Positions 5,345 to 6,786 of a stretch of DNA of 6,786 bases are shown in pieces; position 1 is the stretch's first letter; every line of letters starts with the position of its first letter. The stretch is taken from assembly GCA_027084145.1 (NCBI GenBank), contig JALWLM010000150.1:1-6786 (forward strand), written 5' to 3'. The DNA is from Crocinitomicaceae bacterium. Its GTDB lineage: Bacteria > Bacteroidota > Bacteroidia > Flavobacteriales_D > Crocinitomicaceae. Position numbers and translations under genes: made by a program. The notes beneath the pieces are model-generated. The model saw only the letters and a list, made by a program, of their open reading frames with translations. It had not been told where the DNA came from and ran no database searches.

Positions 5345-6771
5345 TAATTTCGTCTGTCATTCCAAAGGATATTTCTTAATCCAACAACGACAAAATAATT
5401 GGGCTGTTGTAATGTTGTCCCTATAAAGTGGTTTTCTATAAATGCACTTAGATTTCCTGTTTTTCTTAATTGATAGAATGCTGATATAATGGTTTTTGTT
5501 CCATTCACTCCTCTTCCTTGTCCTATAAAGTGTCCATATTCATAAGGACGGTTAATATAGGAAGTATAAACATCCTCTCCATAATTAAAAACACCGACAC
5601 TTTTTCCTCTTAAATAATAGTTGGAAAACAAAGAAAACATCCATCTGTTTTGTTGCCACTTTAGCTCTGCTAAAACCTCCATAAAATTTGCTCCGTAAGG
5701 GTGTGCTAAAGGTGCCCCTTGATTACCATAGTTTAACCCTTCTGATAAATGTGCATAGGTATATGGTCTTGCAAAATTATATTCTAAACGATAAAAAAAG
5801 TTGTTTTTGTTTTTCTTAAAATATCCTTTTAATCCAATTTGTCCCGCATATTTACTAGCCCACCATTTTGTTTTGTTTTTCACTTCATTCCAAACAAACT
5901 CATCTAAAAGAAATTGTATGTAAAATGTGTGTCTTTTCCAATAAGCAGTTAAATCTATACCCAATAAAACATTATCTGAAGAACCGAGTGAGTATTCTTG
6001 GGGTCTGTACATAATAAACGGATTAAGATATTCGACATCAAACCCTCTATTTAACAACGTATCTTTCGGCTGAAAAATAACCGTTTCAAAAAAACCGGCA
6101 TTTAACCACTTTGTTATATTAACCGATAAATGATGTGTTGCTGCAAACTTTCCTTTCCAACGCCGGAAATAATCATTCCCCTCTCTTTCTCGCAAAAATT
6201 GATATAATATCGCGTATTCTGCTCTCCAAACATTCATTTTTAAAAGAGCAAAGGGATAAGAAGATGAATAGTCGCTTAAAAAAAGCGAGCGACTTCCTTC
6301 TCCTATAAAATGATTATCCAAGCCTGTTTGAAAGTTAAAAAATTTATTAGGAGAATACGAAACTCTAGCTCTCACATCTGTATAAAACGATGTTTTATTT
6401 CCTATACTGTCTAAAAAATAAACACGAGGAATATAATTTGAATCTGTTTTTGTTACTCCCGAAATAAAAGAAAGACGGTAGTACCATTTATCTTTCCATT
6501 TTCCTTTATATTCCAGTCCTAATCCTGTTTTAAAATTAACATTATTCGTTTGGATATAATTCAAATCTAAAATTGGTATCAACTTGTCTGAAAACGGTTT
6601 GTTTTTTAGTTCGCCATCTTTTAATAAAAACGGTTTTAATGTTTGGTGTGTTGTCAAACTTCTTTTAGGAAAAGAATCTAAAGGTGTTTCTTCTCGCAAA
6701 TAACTAAAATCTGCTTGTCCAAAAGCAAACACCGAGCTTAATAATAAAAAACCACAAGCTATTCCTTTCAT
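5341..6771 (-). CDS. RemB/Wzi-like outer-membrane beta-barrel protein
   Basis: The 476-aa product has a signal peptide (MKGIACGFLLLSSVFAFGQ, residues 1-19) and a mature part of many aromatic-rich amphipathic strands. Recognisable blocks are GLDNHFIGEGSRSLFLSD (150-167) followed by YPFALLKMNVWRAEY, DVEYLNPFIMYRPQEYSLGS (245-264), EYNFARPYTYAHLSEGLNYG (330-349) and APLAHPYGANFMEV (353-366). From memory these resemble flavobacterial RemB gliding-associated proteins and the wider capsule-assembly Wzi-like barrels, so an outer-membrane role in surface polysaccharide or motility is plausible but not shown. The C-terminus ends in a final barrel-like strand (YFVVVGLRNILW), without a type IX secretion tail. 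ATG 6771 is supported by an AAGGA five bases upstream. It converges with the dioxygenase gene and is not obviously related to kynurenine metabolism. Confidence 0.75.
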   Translation of the reverse strand: MKGIACGFLLLSSVFAFGQADFSYLREETPLDSFPKRSLTTHQTLKPFLLKDGELKNKPFSDKLIPILDLNYIQTNNVNFKTGLGLEYKGKWKDKWYYRLSFISGVTKTDSNYIPRVYFLDSIGNKTSFYTDVRARVSYSPNKFFNFQTGLDNHFIGEGSRSLFLSDYSSSYPFALLKMNVWRAEYAILYQFLREREGNDYFRRWKGKFAATHHLSVNITKWLNAGFFETVIFQPKDTLLNRGFDVEYLNPFIMYRPQEYSLGSSDNVLLGIDLTAYWKRHTFYIQFLLDEFVWNEVKNKTKWWASKYAGQIGLKGYFKKNKNNFFYRLEYNFARPYTYAHLSEGLNYGNQGAPLAHPYGANFMEVLAELKWQQNRWMFSLFSNYYLRGKSVGVFNYGEDVYTSYINRPYEYGHFIGQGRGVNGTKTIISAFYQLRKTGNLSAFIENHFIGTTLQQPNYFVVVGLRNILWNDRRNY

Positions 6772-6776
6772 TAAAA

Positions 6777-6781
6777 TCCTT
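6777..6781 (-). promoter_or_regulatory. Shine-Dalgarno-like site for the RemB/Wzi-like gene
   Basis: AAGGA on the minus strand sits 5 nt before the ATG at 6771. It supports the chosen start. The window ends 5 bases further upstream, so any promoter lies outside. Confidence 0.45.
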
Positions 6782-6786
6782 TATAA

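Overview
The window reads as chromosomal DNA of a low-GC Bacteroidota bacterium, most likely Flavobacteriales. The reasons are strongly AT-rich sequence, A-rich leaders with few Shine-Dalgarno sites, TAnnTTTG-type promoter boxes, signal peptides ending in a Gln after the cleavage region, a TonB-C domain protein, and an outer-membrane protein resembling RemB/Wzi. No IS element, CRISPR array, tRNA, rRNA or phage gene is visible.

The core is a kynurenine-pathway cluster. Three enzymes are recognised with high confidence: kynureninase (kynU, 2997-4274, minus), kynurenine 3-monooxygenase (kmo, 1403-2770, minus) and bacterial-type 3-hydroxyanthranilate 3,4-dioxygenase (4820-5344, plus). Together they convert L-kynurenine to 3-hydroxykynurenine, then to 3-hydroxyanthranilate, then to 2-amino-3-carboxymuconate semialdehyde. 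That product cyclises to quinolinate, the precursor for de novo NAD synthesis, or is degraded further. Tryptophan dioxygenase, kynurenine formamidase, nadC and the semialdehyde decarboxylase are not in the window, so the fate of the product cannot be read from it.

The minus-strand unit runs leftwards from a 155-bp divergent control region (4275-4429): kynU, a 73-aa single-pass membrane protein, kmo, a 300-aa secreted protein that is probably an outer-membrane barrel, an ArsC/Spx-family protein, and the first 49 codons of an EamA/DMT permease cut by the window edge. All junctions are 1-4 nt overlaps or gaps of no more than 5 nt, so this is very probably one transcript. The small membrane protein and the 300-aa protein have no function I can assign and are the least explained parts of the window.

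On the plus strand a short secreted TonB-C domain protein (4430-4792) precedes the dioxygenase gene by 27 nt and probably shares its transcript. The dioxygenase gene converges on a minus-strand gene for a 476-aa RemB/Wzi-like outer-membrane protein (5341-6771), and the two stop codons share one TTAA. The most notable details are a Glu-to-Val change in a KMO active-site motif, the membrane protein between kynU and kmo, and a near-palindromic pair of promoter-like boxes in the divergent region. I see no clear evidence of a wholly new defence or mobile system; this is a metabolic cluster with uncharacterised envelope-associated passengers.
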